From Coprinopsis marcescibilis (Eukaryota; Basidiomycota; Agaricomycetes; Agaricales; Psathyrellaceae): 64,000 nucleotides of DNA. The first letter of the stretch is position 1. Every line of letters begins with the position of its first letter. The notes beneath the pieces are model-generated. The model worked only from the letters and a program-made list of their open reading frames with translations. It was not told the origin of the DNA and did no database searches. The translations under genes and the position numbers were made by a program. The stretch lies in contig ML210156.1 of NCBI GenBank assembly GCA_004369085.1, positions 1 through 64,000 of the forward strand, read 5' to 3'. Shown in pieces: positions 38,656 through 51,166 of this stretch.

Positions 38656-39633
38656 GTTGGGCAGTCGAAGTTGGGAGATAAAATATGGAGAAAGTGTGTT
38701 GTCGCAAGAAGACCTGATACAGGTGGCAGTCGAAAGGTATCAAAGGGATTGTCGAAAGCGTCCGTTATCGAATTAAGAGGCTGTATTAAAAGGACTTGAG
38801 GTAGATTTTGCGAGAACTTTTCGAGTCTTTTGGAGGAAACGTCGAGGGATAACTGCAAAGAAAGAAGCCACGAAAACGCGAATAAACGAGCGCGAAACCG
38901 GGGGAAAAGGCGGGATTTCGAAGCCAAAGCCTAGTCTCGCAGCGATAGACTTGGCCAATGTCGTCTAGAGGTCGAGCAGGAGGAGAATCGACAATGTCGA
39001 AAACTGTTGCGTGGTGGTTGAACGGCAACCAACAATGCTGGCCCTGCAATTCGACTCCGCCTCAAGTCGGGACCGTCAAACAATGCTGACACATCAGTCA
39101 CGTCACAGTCACGCCCAACGAAAAAACATTCCTCTCCATTGTTCTCGTAGCTCAACGTTCTCTTCATCGTCTGCATATCGTCGTCGTCGTCAGTAATGTT
39201 CCCCACGACCCTTCTCTCAACGAGCAAGCACTTTCACCAACCTCGGCCACCCCCACGGTTTGGACACCGAATGACGAATCATCGCGAGTCAATATCGGAC
39301 TTGGGAGCGGAGAACTGACCAACGGTCTTTGCACTAGGAATGACTCGGAGGACAATAGCAACTACAATGCTTATCCTATGGTGGTTTAGACGAAGAAGGG
39401 CGATGTCGATTCCAACGTCTCTGAAGGTGAAAACCTCGTACGACCATGGACAGAAACGTCGCTTTCAAGCACGAATTACGGGACCAGCTGGACTCACAGG
39501 TAGGACCGCAAGGTATCGTTGTCGTACACCTTTCCCATGTATCCACTACAAATTCCAATGCATACAAATATTACACAAACGTCCATTCCAAAACCTAGTA
39601 GTATACAAGTCTAAGAAACACCAACCAAGCGAT
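38656..39633. other. Intergenic RPB1 / VPS27, possible decayed ORF
   Basis: 978 bases between the RPB1 start and the VPS27 stop. The half near RPB1 should be its promoter. On the plus strand at about 39205-39490 one frame is protein-like (PTVWTPNDESSRVNIGLGSG, then EGENLVRPWTETSLSS) but is broken by an in-frame TAG near 39388 and has no clear start. It could be a gene remnant or chance. Confidence 0.3.
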
Positions 39634-42109
39634 TCACAAATCAATCAGCAAAGCCTCCTTTCTCTCTTCCCTCTCAACCCCGTTCCCGAAACTAGGCAAT
39701 GCAGTGGTGGGCACAGACGGCATGTATGGTAACGAAGTAGGCGGAGACGGCGCATTCACAAGCAACGACTGCCTAACCTGATCTTGCCTCAACTGCTGCA
39801 AATGCTGCTGCCTAGCCTGCTCAGCAGCTTCATATTGCCTCTGCCTCTCCGCAGCAACACCTGCCTCATATTGCCTCTGCCTTTCCAATGCATCATGTTG
39901 CTTCTGCCTCTCCGCATCTTCATACTGTTCCAGCTCCCCCTGCGTCCTGGCCCACTCCCGCCGCCGGGTGTCTATACTTGGGGCAGCTGTCAAATCCGGT
40001 GCGAACACGGTAGGTTCTACAGGCTGCACGGGCGCAGGTGTATACAACCCCGTCTGTTGACGCGCCAGCCCAACCTGCGGAGGCGGAGGAGGCGGAGAAG
40101 CTACTGCCCTTTCCCGCCCATTCTGATCCCACGCCGCATTTGGTAATTGTTGCTCGAAATGCTGCACAGGAGCCATAGCCGGCGGAGCCAACGGAGCGTA
40201 CTGCGTTTGCTGTTGAGGATAGAATTGTGCCTGTGGCGAACTCGGCACCATATTCTGCCCAACAGGAGCAGGAGTCGGCGTAGACGCAGCCCACTGGTTA
40301 CTCGCGTAACCAGCAGTATGGTATGCATTTGTGGAGGGTTGATAGGGGGCAGGTGAAGCAAGAGTCCGATACCGAGGTTGCGAAACTTGATGGGTGAGGA
40401 TCTGGTCGTACAGTTTGACAGCTTCAGACAGCTTGCTGTTCATATCCGATAGCAATTCTAACATTCCCTTCATTAGCTACAAACCCGCAATAAACCAAAA
40501 CGACAGACATACCTTGCTTCCTCGTCGTGTCATCCAAACTAACCGCCAACTTCGGCCTTAAACTGCTCGCCTTATCATAAAGCGAAGTCACGGCCGGATA
40601 TTTGGATAGATCCCTCCCTCCCTGCGCTTCAACCTGCTCCACCGTCTGATTGAATGTCAAAATTGCATCCTCCTCCAAAGGATCCAGGTCATGATTTGGC
40701 AAAGCCGGTACGCTTGGCCTCGCAAGATATCTCTCGTGCTCTTGCTGTTGGCGTTGCTGTTCATATCTCGCCCCCTCATCCACGGCAGGCGCACTCGGCT
40801 TGGGCGCACTCGCCTCCATCAGACTCGCCTCAATCGCAGCCCTCAAATCCGGATCATCCTCCTCATCCACGGCCGCGAGCTTATCCCTCCCCGCATAGCC
40901 CATCCTATCCACAATTGGCGGCTCCGAAACATGCCACTTGGTTGGCGAAGGCTGCGATGGCACATAACCACTCTTCGACCCACTCGCCTCCTGTAATGAC
41001 AATTGAATCGCCCGCTGCAACTCCGCGTCCTCCAAATCTTGCCCATTCGTCCTATTCTTCGACGACGAACTCGAGTATTTGTGACCAGACGACGCCTTGG
41101 AATGTTGCTGGTATTGACTCTGCTGTGCTTGATCCTTGGGATCCCTCTTGAGCCGATCCCCCTTCTTCGTCAACTTGTTGAAACACCCATCACACACCCG
41201 CACCTCCTGGGCGATCCCAAAGTGCGGGAGTGCCATGCTCTTCGACGAGCACCCCTGGTCAAAGACCTGCCCACAGTTCCTGCAATGGTGCTTACGATTC
41301 GTGAACGTGAAAGTAGTCCGGCACCGCAGGCATACATCCGAATCAATCCACTCTGGTGCAGTCTGCGTATCCACCATCGCAGCATTTGCCACCACAAGAT
41401 CCTTGGGCGGGAACTTGTATCCTAAAGAAAGGGAAGAAAGGCTATCAGTATCATGTGAAGACCCCCGAAGAGCAGCCTCGGGTAACAGTGAAACCGCTAT
41501 CAGACTTTCACGCTCACCTTCGCTTAACAAACTCTTGTACACCTGCCCAACATAGCTCAACGCAGGCTTCCCTTCAAATGCAATGCTCCAATTCTGGACC
41601 AGTCGCAGAATCATATTCTTCACCTCCAAATTCAGCGCTGGAATCTTGAGTATCGAAACCAAATTATCCATAAACTCCCTCGACGCAACCTCATTCAAAA
41701 ACAAGTCGCCGCCATTCTTGACGCACACATCTGTCAACTGTTTAATAATTAGCACATGCACTTCTCTCCAGAGCACTCAATCAAAGACCAAAAGGGCAAG
41801 TACTCACACTGAGAGCCAACAGCTGCACATTCGGATTCTTGTGGTTCAGCCTCCTCTTCAAAGCCTTCATCGCATCCTTCGCAGGGGCACTCTTCGACCT
41901 TATCTGATCGCATATCTCCAAATTCAGTGCAATATCTTCGGACCCAGCAGGCAGCATCTCAGAAGTCGCCTTGTCTAACCCATGGTACACCCAGCACAAC
42001 GAACGTAGTCCCGTAAGCGAACGAAGCCACAGCATTTGTATCCAAAATCAAACTCACCAATCGCGTCGTCCAGCTGCGATGTTCCCCATATCCAAGACGT
42101 TATAGACAT
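39634..42109 (-). CDS. VPS27: Vps27, ESCRT-0 subunit (VHS-FYVE-UIM)
   Basis: The start [17 protein letters not shown] is joined across a GT..AG intron to [20 protein letters not shown], the VHS domain (with [10 protein letters not shown]). The FYVE domain follows: [16 protein letters not shown], then [16 protein letters not shown] and CDGC, keeping the WxxD and R(R/K)HHCR phosphoinositide signatures. Two ubiquitin-interacting motifs are clear: [16 protein letters not shown] and [17 protein letters not shown] coiled Gln-rich region ([20 protein letters not shown]) and the C-terminal clathrin box LLIDL end the protein. It sorts ubiquitinated cargo at endosomes. The intron at 41422-41517 is 96 bases and free of stops in frame. 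Confidence 0.93.
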
Positions 42110-42538
42110 CCTCAACAGTGATTAAGATTATATGTGGTAGTGAAAGGGAGATGAGAGGTATCGAGTGGGAGTTGGTGGTCAAGTAGTGACAGGAGCCAAT
42201 AGCTGCGCAAGCGGATGATGTGGGTCTTGCTGACAAAGCCATGCTCCGCCATCTGCTTTGAGGGTCCCCGAACTTGTGACTCGTCGGGCGCCTTTCCAAC
42301 ACTCCGAGCCTCTTTGAACGATTTCTGGAGCAAGGTAAGCTAGTGATTATAACAGTACAGACATACTCAGAGTAACTAGAGCAAAACCCTAATTATACAA
42401 CGATAAAATGTGACCAAAAACCTGATAAAACCTAGACACTAGTGCGAAATTGAATGTGGTTAGTCCAAACCTGGATCTATAAAAGTCGTAAGCTGGCCAC
42501 GAAGTACCCTTATGTCGTTAATGATGATAGAGAAACCT
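42110..42538. other. Intergenic VPS27 / PUT1
   Basis: 429 bases between the VPS27 start and the PUT1 stop. An open minus-strand frame at 42112-42333 has an ATG but no domain and overlaps the expected VPS27 promoter and 5' untranslated region. I see no supported gene. Confidence 0.4.
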
Positions 42539-44663
42539 CTAAGCCGAAAAGAGTCCAGTCAATCTATTCACAATTCCCCTGAAAGCCCTCTTTCTTTCCC
42601 TCGCAGCTCCCCCAGCACCTAAAACCGACTTGTTCTCGATAGCCCTCCTGCTCAGATAGGGAAGCACCTCCGTCAAATTCCCATACGGAATGTATTTGAT
42701 CACCAACGGCGCATCCGAAACGGTCCGCCTGACTAAAGATTCTGTAAGATCGTCGCACATCCCTAGAATGACAATATAGATAAGCACCCAAGCCTTCCTA
42801 TCCAGAAATATACAAAACAAACTCACCATACAGCTGCCCAATTGCAACCCTCTCAACCACATCAGCTTCTAGACGCACTTTGGCACCGAACCTGCCATCA
42901 TCCTTTCCCGCAGAACCAGCAAGCCCTTCACTCTCCTGCAGAACCACACCCACATCTTCCGACAATCCCACAACCTCGGCCAAACCATTGCGAACCAGCT
43001 CATTCAACACCAAGTGACAGCTATCCCAGTTATGTGTCCCGAACAGCACACCAACACCCATCCCCCGGGACTTGGTGCCCACCTTCCTGCTCTCCCGTTC
43101 CAGATTCACATCATCCTTGACCGCCCCGATCAGCGTCTTCACACAGTCATTAAAAGTATTGTCAGTCTCGCCTTTCTCCAACCATACCGGCGGCAAGGTG
43201 TCGGGAGAAATCGAGACAGACTTTGCCGCAGGGTCAGCGCCCCCGCCCCTTGCAGCAGCATGTGCGCCAAGCTCGTGGGGATGATACGCCCCGCGGACCA
43301 GCTTCACACCCAATGCATATCCATTCCTCTCCGCATCTCGCAGGCTATAAGCAAGGTGCTCCCGAGTCCTCCTCAAATACGCTTGATATGTCGCATAAAC
43401 CAACGGCTGCAGCCGCTTCGTCTCACCCAGCTGCTGGGACACCGCCGGGTGAGGAACAGCGTTGAATTCCCGCATCAATGCAAGCGTCAGCGCATCCAGG
43501 GCAGGTTGGTACCAACTATACAAAAGCATCTGTCAGCTACCTTCCAAAGGTACGATGAAACCACGCACCTATACTCGGCATCAACGATTACACGTACGCC
43601 TCTCTCCTGGGCCCGGTGGCAGATACGAACAAGATCGTCATACAATCGTCGAAGATCCCGTATGTCATCCCTACTCAACGACTCATGCACCAAGCCAAAT
43701 CGCCGGTCCACCCCTCCCCCGTTCCCGTTGTCAGATCCTCCGGAAGACCAAGACCCAGAGAGCACAACATCAAGATCCGTCGCAAAAGGCGAACCAGGGA
43801 ACGGTACCCTCTCAACACCAGTATTCAAACTGACAGAACTTCCATTTCCATGTACCTTCATCCACTCTCGTTGGTCCGTTATACACTTGGAAAGCCTAAT
43901 AAGAGCTTGAGCATCAGGAAGAAGTGCTGTGACTTTGATGGCCACCCATGTCCTGCGCCCTGTCGGACGTCCCGCTTCCTCCTGAGAAGCCAGGTCCCCC
44001 TGGTCGAGATAAGACAACTGCCAATTGCGATAAGGAGTCAACACCTTGGCACCCCGCATGGAATCCTCGAAATCGGCAGCCACGTCAATGCAAGATATGA
44101 TCTCATTGACGCAACGCTTGTGAAGTGGATCTCCATGCGAGGCAGCCCCCGGTGATGTCGAGTTGCCCGTAGACGATAACGCTGCCTTCTCATCGACCTC
44201 AACCGAGTAGGCAAAAAGCGCCCCCTTGTTCGCGGCTCGAAGTGCACGAAGCAATGGCACAGTCTCCCCAGCCGTTTCACCTCCTACGAACTAAACTCGG
44301 ATCAATGACTACCCAAACCAACGAAGAACACAAGCTTACTTGGTCGAAGAACGTCACCTTCACCAACCCATACGTCAGTGCCTTCAAAACCGGCACCCGT
44401 CCGAGGGTATCCAAAAGCCCAGGCGCATGATCGACAAGTGGAGGGATGGAACATAGCGAATAGACGATGTATGAGCGTACGAGATCCTTCAACGACGGCT
44501 CATTAGTTGTTGGGGATGTCGTTAGTAGATCACTGTTGTTGAGAATCAAATAGCCTGCCGGTAGTGAGCCAAGCAGCGCGAGTCTGCGCGCTGCAAGCCT
44601 GGTCGGGGTAGTCAAACGAGAATGACGCCAGAGAAAGTTACGGTAGAGATTGCGAGAGAACAT
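42539..44663 (-). CDS. PUT1: Proline dehydrogenase, mitochondrial
   Basis: Starts MFSRNLYRNFLWRHSRLTTP, an Arg-rich amphipathic presequence. Core segments match fungal Put1: FVGGETAGETVPLLRALR, WVAIKVTALLPDAQALIRLS, DDIRDLRRLYDDLVRICHRA, VIVDAEYR, QAYLRRTREHLAYSLRDAE, YALGVKLVRGAYHPHE (the Arg/Tyr substrate site), FGTHN and YGMCDDLTESLV. It ends NRLTGLFSA. The FAD enzyme oxidises proline to pyrroline-5-carboxylate at the mitochondrial inner membrane. An in-frame ATG 15 codons upstream (44708) is possible but would put a hydrophobic stretch before the presequence. It marks the left border of the secreted-protein array. Confidence 0.92.
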
Positions 44664-45237
44664 TAGAGAGAGAAGAAGGATTCCACTGGAAGACCCGTTA
44701 TATAGCATCTGGAAGTCGGATCTCAGGGGAGGGATACCGTACTATAATTGCACACCCTGCAAACGGATCTTGGGGCCGCATTGCAAAGAATGGAAACTGT
44801 CCAACTATGGTAATGTCATAAGACAACTGCAGCGGTTCATATATATGCCCCTGTCGCAAGTTCATGTGAGTTCTGGACATCGTACTCGTGTCCAGCGACA
44901 GTCATTCCCGATTTGTTTGACATTACCCAGGCGGGAGGATGTTTGATGAGGTGGTTCCGGGCTGACAGACTCGGTTAGGGGCATCAGCTGTGCCGAGCCT
45001 CACGACCGGGTGGCTGCATCAACAAGCAGGGCCAAATACGGACCTAGTGGGACCCACAAGAAGGAAATTCGAAAAATTCGAACGGAGAGCCTCATGGTAT
45101 TCCTTGTTCGATAGTACATTGCATGAGAATATATATATAATTTATGGTCGTTTGATATAATATGGCTATTATTCGGCGAGCGCTTCGAAATTCTGGCAGA
45201 TTTGAGTCCAAGTTTGTAAGCTGTGGCATAGCCTCCA
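44664..45237. other. Intergenic PUT1 / array copy 1
   Basis: 574 bases holding the PUT1 promoter and the 3' flank of the first array gene. The part at about 45100-45200 is AT-rich. No gene was found. Confidence 0.4.
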
Positions 45238-46399
45238 TTACTTGCAAGTTTGCCATTGGAAATTGTAGGTCTGTTTGAGTATGTTAGCACGGAATGATAC
45301 CAGGATAGTGGATATCCTTACGGTGTTGAGGTGGGCATCAACCTAGTACGAAGACCGTTCATGTGAGTACGTTCCAATAAATAGAAGCTGCCGAGAGAGT
45401 GAGCACGTACAGAGTCCGTGGCAATATATCCGCTCCCTTGTCTGTTTCCTGTATTGCTGACGCGAAGCTCAGTGTTGACGTTGAGAACAGTTGAAACACC
45501 GCAAGGAGAGGTGTTGGTGGCGATGAGGTCGAACTGATCACGGTATATGTAATCGGCACCTATACATGGTGTCACCGTCCATTCATTCCACTGAGTTTGT
45601 TGGATATTACACACCATCAACAGGTCCAACAAGCTCTTTGCGAGCGAAGGCTAAACAGAGCGAAGTCAGTAAAATAGCAAGCAAGGCGTTGATAAATCAA
45701 CATACATTCATTGAGCAAGCTTTGGACTTGAGATATGTCAGTCATGGTCGTACGTATAAGAAGCTTAGGCATACAGTAGTAGGAGGCACTTTGTCCGCCA
45801 GTGACTCCGCGATCGAGCTGGTAGTATCCACGCTTGGTACAAGAACAAGAGATTAATCAGCCCAAAGACAAGAGACCTCACACCTTCACTCACGTAGTCA
45901 ACAGTTCCAATGGCAAAGGTAAATCCAGGAGGAACACTGCAACTATTTCAGCACGCAAACAACAATTTTTCAGATAACGATAACTTACTTGACGCCAAAG
46001 GTAAGACGGCAATTTCTTCTGTTTTGGGCGATAGGTATGCCAGGACCAGCTTGCGCAAAGTATTCACTGAAAGTTACAGTGACGGCAGAGTTATCGGCTA
46101 TGGTCAATATATCAGCGGCCATAGCGTCAATAAATATCAGTGGACATACGGCTGAGCACATAGTATGATGTACCAGGGGGACATCCAGTTCCGAGAACGC
46201 CGAGACTCGTGCTATCGACAGGCGTCCAAGGCACGTCAGCATCGCGATCACCACATCAAGCGCCCAGCGCTTACATCTTGAACCCTGCTGGTGCGGGCAC
46301 AGGGACAGGGACGGGCATCGTTGGCGGCCTCTGTGGAGCAGCAGTAGCCGCAAGAAGAGCCGAGAGCAAGGATACAGTGGTAACAAGCTTGTTCAACAT
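45238..46399 (-). CDS. Secreted DUF4360 protein, array copy 1
   Basis: Starts MLNKLVTTVSLLSALLAATA, a signal peptide ending before APQRPP, then a Pro/Val linker. The mature part has GTGCPPG, the segment AVTVTFSEYFAQAGPGIP, NRRNCRLTFG, a copy of the PPGFTFxxxTVDY block, the VTSPCG-like turn and a final WQTCK before the stop at 45238-45240. Four cysteines in conserved places suggest two disulfides. I assign it to the DUF4360 family of small secreted fungal proteins, which has no established biochemical role known to me. An intron splits VDY from RGYYQLD. TATA box at 46481-46486. Confidence 0.82.
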
Positions 46400-46480
46400 G
46401 GTAGCAAGAAGTAGGGAGAAGAAGGTTGTTGTGTCGTTGATGGGTTCCAAGCTGACTTTAATCAAAGGTACGCGCCTCAA

Positions 46481-46486
46481 TTTATA
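46481..46486 (-). promoter_or_regulatory. TATA box of copy 1
   Basis: TATAAA on the minus strand, about 82 bases before the ATG. All seven array genes have such a box at 55-115 bases, unlike the neighbouring housekeeping genes. Confidence 0.6.
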
Positions 46487-46576
46487 ACTTTCAGAACACC
46501 GGCAATTACGCAAACTTGAAAAGGAGAGCATTGTACAAGATCCTTGGGGTGCAAAACACCGGCAATGTGGTGTCTA

Positions 46577-48831
46577 CTACACCGCCTCGGTCAGACGCCA
46601 TGCATCAATATCATCCGAAATAGAAATCGGTATCTTCGAAATTTCCGTAAGTTGTATGCGCTCTCCGTTGAAGCCGTTCGAGACGCTTTCGGCTTCTTTT
46701 CCCGGGCACATGTCTAGGTAATTCGTGGATTCATCGCGAGGGAAGTTCAGCTGAACCAAAATCTCTACACCGACCAGGCCGGCATCACGTTAATCGAAGC
46801 GGTAAACCGGTAAGAATGAGCTTCGTAGTGCTGTTTAGTCTGTTAATCATAGCCTATTTTGGAAAAGGCGCGAGGCTTTCACTTAAGAACACGAATTCGG
46901 ATTATTTTCGACACATTGTGCCCCACTTCTGAAGCCTCGGTACATGCTGTAGTGGTAAGAATCGAACTAATGCCAGAGAGCATGTTGCAGTACAAGAGTG
47001 ATAAAAATACATCGACACCTGCTAACAAGCACGTCACAAGTGTGGCAACATAATCGCATTATCAAAGAGACTCGTGATTCGCATCTGCAGAGAATTTCGG
47101 AATAGTCATACCATGACCATAGGTAAATTGAGGAATTAAAGAGGAGAATTTCCACGAGCCGCCGCAATCGAAATGCACCGATGCAAGCTCCGCTGTAAAC
47201 ACGACGGATAATTGTCGAATCTTCGAACGTGTTTTGAGCTCCTTCGTCTGGATCATTAGAAACAACATAGCTTGCCGTAAAATGGGCATGGGACCACGAA
47301 ATAGAGTCGATGAGAAGGAAATCACAATTTAAAATTAATGTTTCGGCGAGCAGTCCTATGAATAGAAGAAGGTAGAGGAAGCTCTCTCGGAGGAACTGGA
47401 AGAGGAGTTACGAAACAGCTTGTGTCTAGATAAATCAAGAGAAGACTTTCCACAGATCATAAAATGATCAACCTCCCAACAGCTCCCAGCAGTTGTGTCG
47501 CGGAAGACATTACTTGGTTTCGCCCGATGGTCCGAATTCGTCCCGTTCGCGCGTACGTCGGCGGCAACAAGTCCATTGCACAGTCAACCCAATGTATCAT
47601 AAGAACATCATACCTGTAACATGCGCAGCTATCTCCGTCCTTACTGCTACCAGTTCCCATGAAGCCTGGATTCATTGCAGAACGGTAATCTGGCGACGCT
47701 CAAGAACGAGCATATAGTACAATACCATTTTGTTTAGAACACCAGAAGGATGGTCATGCGTGCTGTTTGTGCAAAGATCTAACAGAACGCTCTCCTTGAA
47801 ACACTTTGGAACCAGGTAAAGCTTTCGGGCCTTTGAAAAAGAGAAGAGTTCCCCACGACAGGCCGTGCCGTTGGAAAGAAAGTCATCGCCACCAGAGCAA
47901 GGCACGGCCCTTGATTAAACGGACTTCGAAGAAAGGTCTAAAGCCAGAACGGTAATCAGTGCTAACGTGAAGAGCTGGAGGGATATTTTGCACAACAGAT
48001 CGTCGTTGACAGGTGCCAAATGTAGAAAGCATCCTGGTGTGAATTACCATCCATGACGGGGATGGAAGTAGACCCAGAAGAAGGGCTGCGGTGTTGCAGT
48101 AGTGCGGGATAGAATGAGAGCTTTCGGTAGCCCCTTGAAGAACGAAGTATCGGTACGATTTGCATCGATAATCGACTCCTAATCATGGCGGCATAATGTC
48201 GGGCTCGTGTTCGGGGCCACTTTGCTGCCTCGAGAGAAATGGTGGTCTGGTGTGCGATGATGACGGGTCAAGCTCACAGAACTTACTAGCTGCTGTCGAC
48301 TCCCATACCGTATACATCCCAAGCCGAAGTGTGCACGAACAAGGTTTGGCGTCCATAGATGGGAGTACGAATGGTCTTAGAAAGTCGGACGGACTGCAAA
48401 ATATCCCAAATTGTTTGATGGCACTCAGCTTCGAGCACCTTCCCCGTTCTCGAGATATGCCAACGCCACGGTGGTGATATCTGACTGTGTGAAAAACGCG
48501 GCTGCAGCAGGCCTTGTGGAAAAAGCTAATACCTTCTCGTAATGAACCACTCTGGGGGATTCTAACGAGACACCTGGGAAGACAGTTGTCTCTCTGACTA
48601 GGTCCGGATTCGGGCTGTAGTGTGATAATTCGTTGAATAACGTGTGGGTCTGTGCGCGACCTGGACATGATTCAGAGTCCGCAACCCACTGAGAGGATGC
48701 AGCTCAAATGAACCATCATTTTGAAAGCCTGGAATTTGAAAAAGGCTCGTTAATTTGAGGCGAGGGCACTGTGATGACAGACATGCACAGTTGACTCTTC
48801 TGCTGCTGCCACCGTCTCTTTGTAGCAACAT
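46577..48831 (-). CDS. Unrecognised multi-exon gene inside the array
   Basis: A string of protein-like exons can be joined on the minus strand. Segments in order: TLFNELSHYSPNPDLVRE, VVHYEKISPPWRWHISRTGK (spliced), RTPIYGRQTLFVHTSAWDVY, ESIIDANRTDTSFFKGLPKA, FSKARKLYLVPKCFKESVLL, GVLNKMASWELVAVRTEIAA (spliced), GLVAADVRANGTNSDHRAKP, SLIPQFTYGHAGVDVFLSLL (spliced), ACTEASEVGHNVSKIIRIQI (spliced) and a last exon ending DDIDAWRLTEAV with the stop at 46577. I recognise no family. Two junctions (near 48.18 and 47.94 kb) fit poorly, so it may be partly decayed. The first exon, and hence the upper limit, is uncertain. Confidence 0.45.
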
Positions 48832-49088
48832 AGTTCACGACGAGCTCGAGTAACTCATCCCTGAAGTTTATTTATTCGACGTTTGTGCCCCCTTGACTGG
48901 GATTTAGCTCAGAGGCGCACCTCCATCCGAGGATGCGAAACGGTACTTAGTAGCATGAATGGCGGTAGTACACATTTTTTCTGAAGATGTGATACACCAG
49001 CAACTGAAGAGCGTATCGCACATATGATTACTTCGTTTGCCACGCACAAAGGAAGGGGTATGGGTATCTATGCGTTCGATCCAACCAT

Positions 49089-50177
49089 TTACTCGCAAGT
49101 CTTCCAGAAAAAGTCGGACACATTCACTTCCCAAGTATACACCTAAGATTTGAGACGTTAACCAATAAGCACTTTTTCGTAGAACCGCAAAAAGAGAAAC
49201 ACTCACGAATCCAGATCTAAATCCTGGCACAGTACTGTTGACGATCAGGTCATTCTGAATCTTGAGAACCGCAAAGTCGACACCGCAAGGTGAAGTGACA
49301 GTCGAGCCCGTCTCGAACACATCACGGTTGGTGTACAGAGTCTCTGGTAGGACAGTTATCAGTATCGGATTGCTACATCGTCTCCTGATGAGATACACAC
49401 GTTGAATATAGCCTTGCAAGCCAGTTTTTGCCGTGGCCTTTGCATCCGAGCCTTGGACTGCGACGACTATTAGCTCGGAGACGACGCATGTGGAGAATGC
49501 CATGGCGTACATGAATATGTTGTTTCTTGAGATGAAAAGACCTCGCCATCAAGTCTAAGAGAACCACTCTACAATGGTCGCGATACAAATATCAGTGGCG
49601 GGTAAATTGAAACCTTGAGCCTAACCGTTTGACCCTATACAGTAGCCATACTCACATTTTCAATGCTTTTAAGACCGAAGGAATAACCACGCGGGACTCT
49701 GGGATCAAATGAGTCCTATGGTCCACTTCGTCATACAGAATCGAACACTACTTACCTGGCGCCGAGAGTGATGGTGCACTGATTGTGGTTGAAGTGGCGG
49801 GGCATTTCCGTGCCATATCCAGCATAGTAGTTGTCCAGCAAAACTTTCACATTGCCCTCCGCTATGCATAGGTTTTAGCATGAGTCGTGAAGCTTGAAGC
49901 TTCTGGAACAACGTACGACTGATCGAAAAGCTGGTAGACTCATCGTTGCAGTTTTCCCCAGAGATGTTGATGTTCAGGCTAGAAGCCAGGACGGAGAGTC
50001 AACGTTGGCAGCAAACCTCTTAATCAGTAGATGGGCGCCGTACATTTTGAACCCTTCGGGGGCTGGGGTTGAGACGACTGCAGGGACGTTGTCGTTTGCC
50101 GCTTCCTGATTGCGTTGGGGGGCACCGAGAGACAAAAGGACGTAAGGCAAGATTGCGAGAGCAGATAACAGATTCAT
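49089..50177 (-). CDS. Secreted DUF4360 protein, divergent array copy 2
   Basis: Starts MNLLSALAILPYVLLSLGAP, a signal peptide, then a short linker with PAPEGFKM. Exons line up one by one with the other copies but sequence has drifted: NISGENCNDEST replaces [25 protein letters not shown] replaces the [11 protein letters not shown] strand, NHNQCTITLG replaces [10 protein letters not shown], and STVTSPCGVDFAVLKIQND and FFWKTCE close the domain. The stop is at 49089-49091. All four cysteines remain, so the fold should too. It is the most divergent copy of the array. TATA box (TATAAG) at 50231-50236. Confidence 0.72.
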
Positions 50178-51166
50178 CTTGGGGAGACAGTCCACAGAAG
50201 TCGATAAGACCACGTAGAAAGTCGGCTGCCCTTATATCAGCTTTGCCTTCTCGAAGAACAGAAGCCTTGTGAACGGTTTACCATAAGAGGTTCAGAAGAC
50301 GCCTACCCAGTCAGCAGGTTTGATACGGTCCCCTCTAGCCATTAGAGTCCATGTGTTTTGGTAGATGCCCACATAGTGTTTTTCGTTTTTCATGAGTGTT
50401 TCGTAAACAGAAGCAAAGGCGTAGGCGAAGGTTGGGCGTGCTGCAGTCCAGACAGCCACGGCCGTGTCTCATTCGAGGTATTGGAGCAGTTCAAAAAGAG
50501 CTGCCAAAGAACATGGGAAGGCCAATAGAATCGACGAGTTTGTTCCGCGAAGCCCTAGTTTCTGTGTGGAGCCGGACACTTGCCACTGCGACGGTCGATT
50601 GCAGACGTTCGTGAAGAGCAATCGCCCCGTTGGCTTGTAAACTCTTCAGATTTACGGTCAAGTCGAACAGTCCGCAACGCACACGTTGAATCTGAACCGT
50701 GCGGTCAAGTTCGGATCCACCTCCATACACTCAATCAACCGGGTTCACAATCCCCTGCCGATACGGATGTAGTTGTGACACCACCGCATGTAATTATCGT
50801 CACGGTTGTCGGGATTCTGGGTACCGTTCGTAAAGGTGCATGAATGGAGGAAGCGAAGATGAAAGCTCTTGGAAACATATGTCAAAACCTGTCGAAACTT
50901 CAAGCAAGTTGAAATTTGATCCCGGACTTCTTGTTCGTCATTCCAGTGATGTTAGCTTGGCACAAATCAATGTCTTGGCACTAACAGTGAGCGAAATCGC
51001 GCTTCGTTATAATGAAGTCATACATAAAATTCCTATTAATAAAAACAATGCGTGGGCTATTACAGTAGTAGTGGGTATACCTCTCTCCATAGAAAAAAAA
51101 AACGGAACCTAAAGCCTTGGGGTTTCTTCCCGAGAGTGAATAACGGACCGTGACTCTGAAGAGGGT
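50178..51166. other. Spacer between copies 2 and 3
   Basis: 989 bases with the copy 2 promoter (TATAAG at 50231-50236 and GTCAGCAGGT at 50310-50319) and the 3' flank of copy 3. Small open frames show no domain and no gene is supported. The last 100 bases before copy 3 are AT-rich. Confidence 0.45.

Noticed and set aside
42112..42333. 73-codon minus-strand ORF upstream of VPS27
   Set aside because: Overlaps the expected VPS27 promoter and 5' untranslated region and shows no domain.
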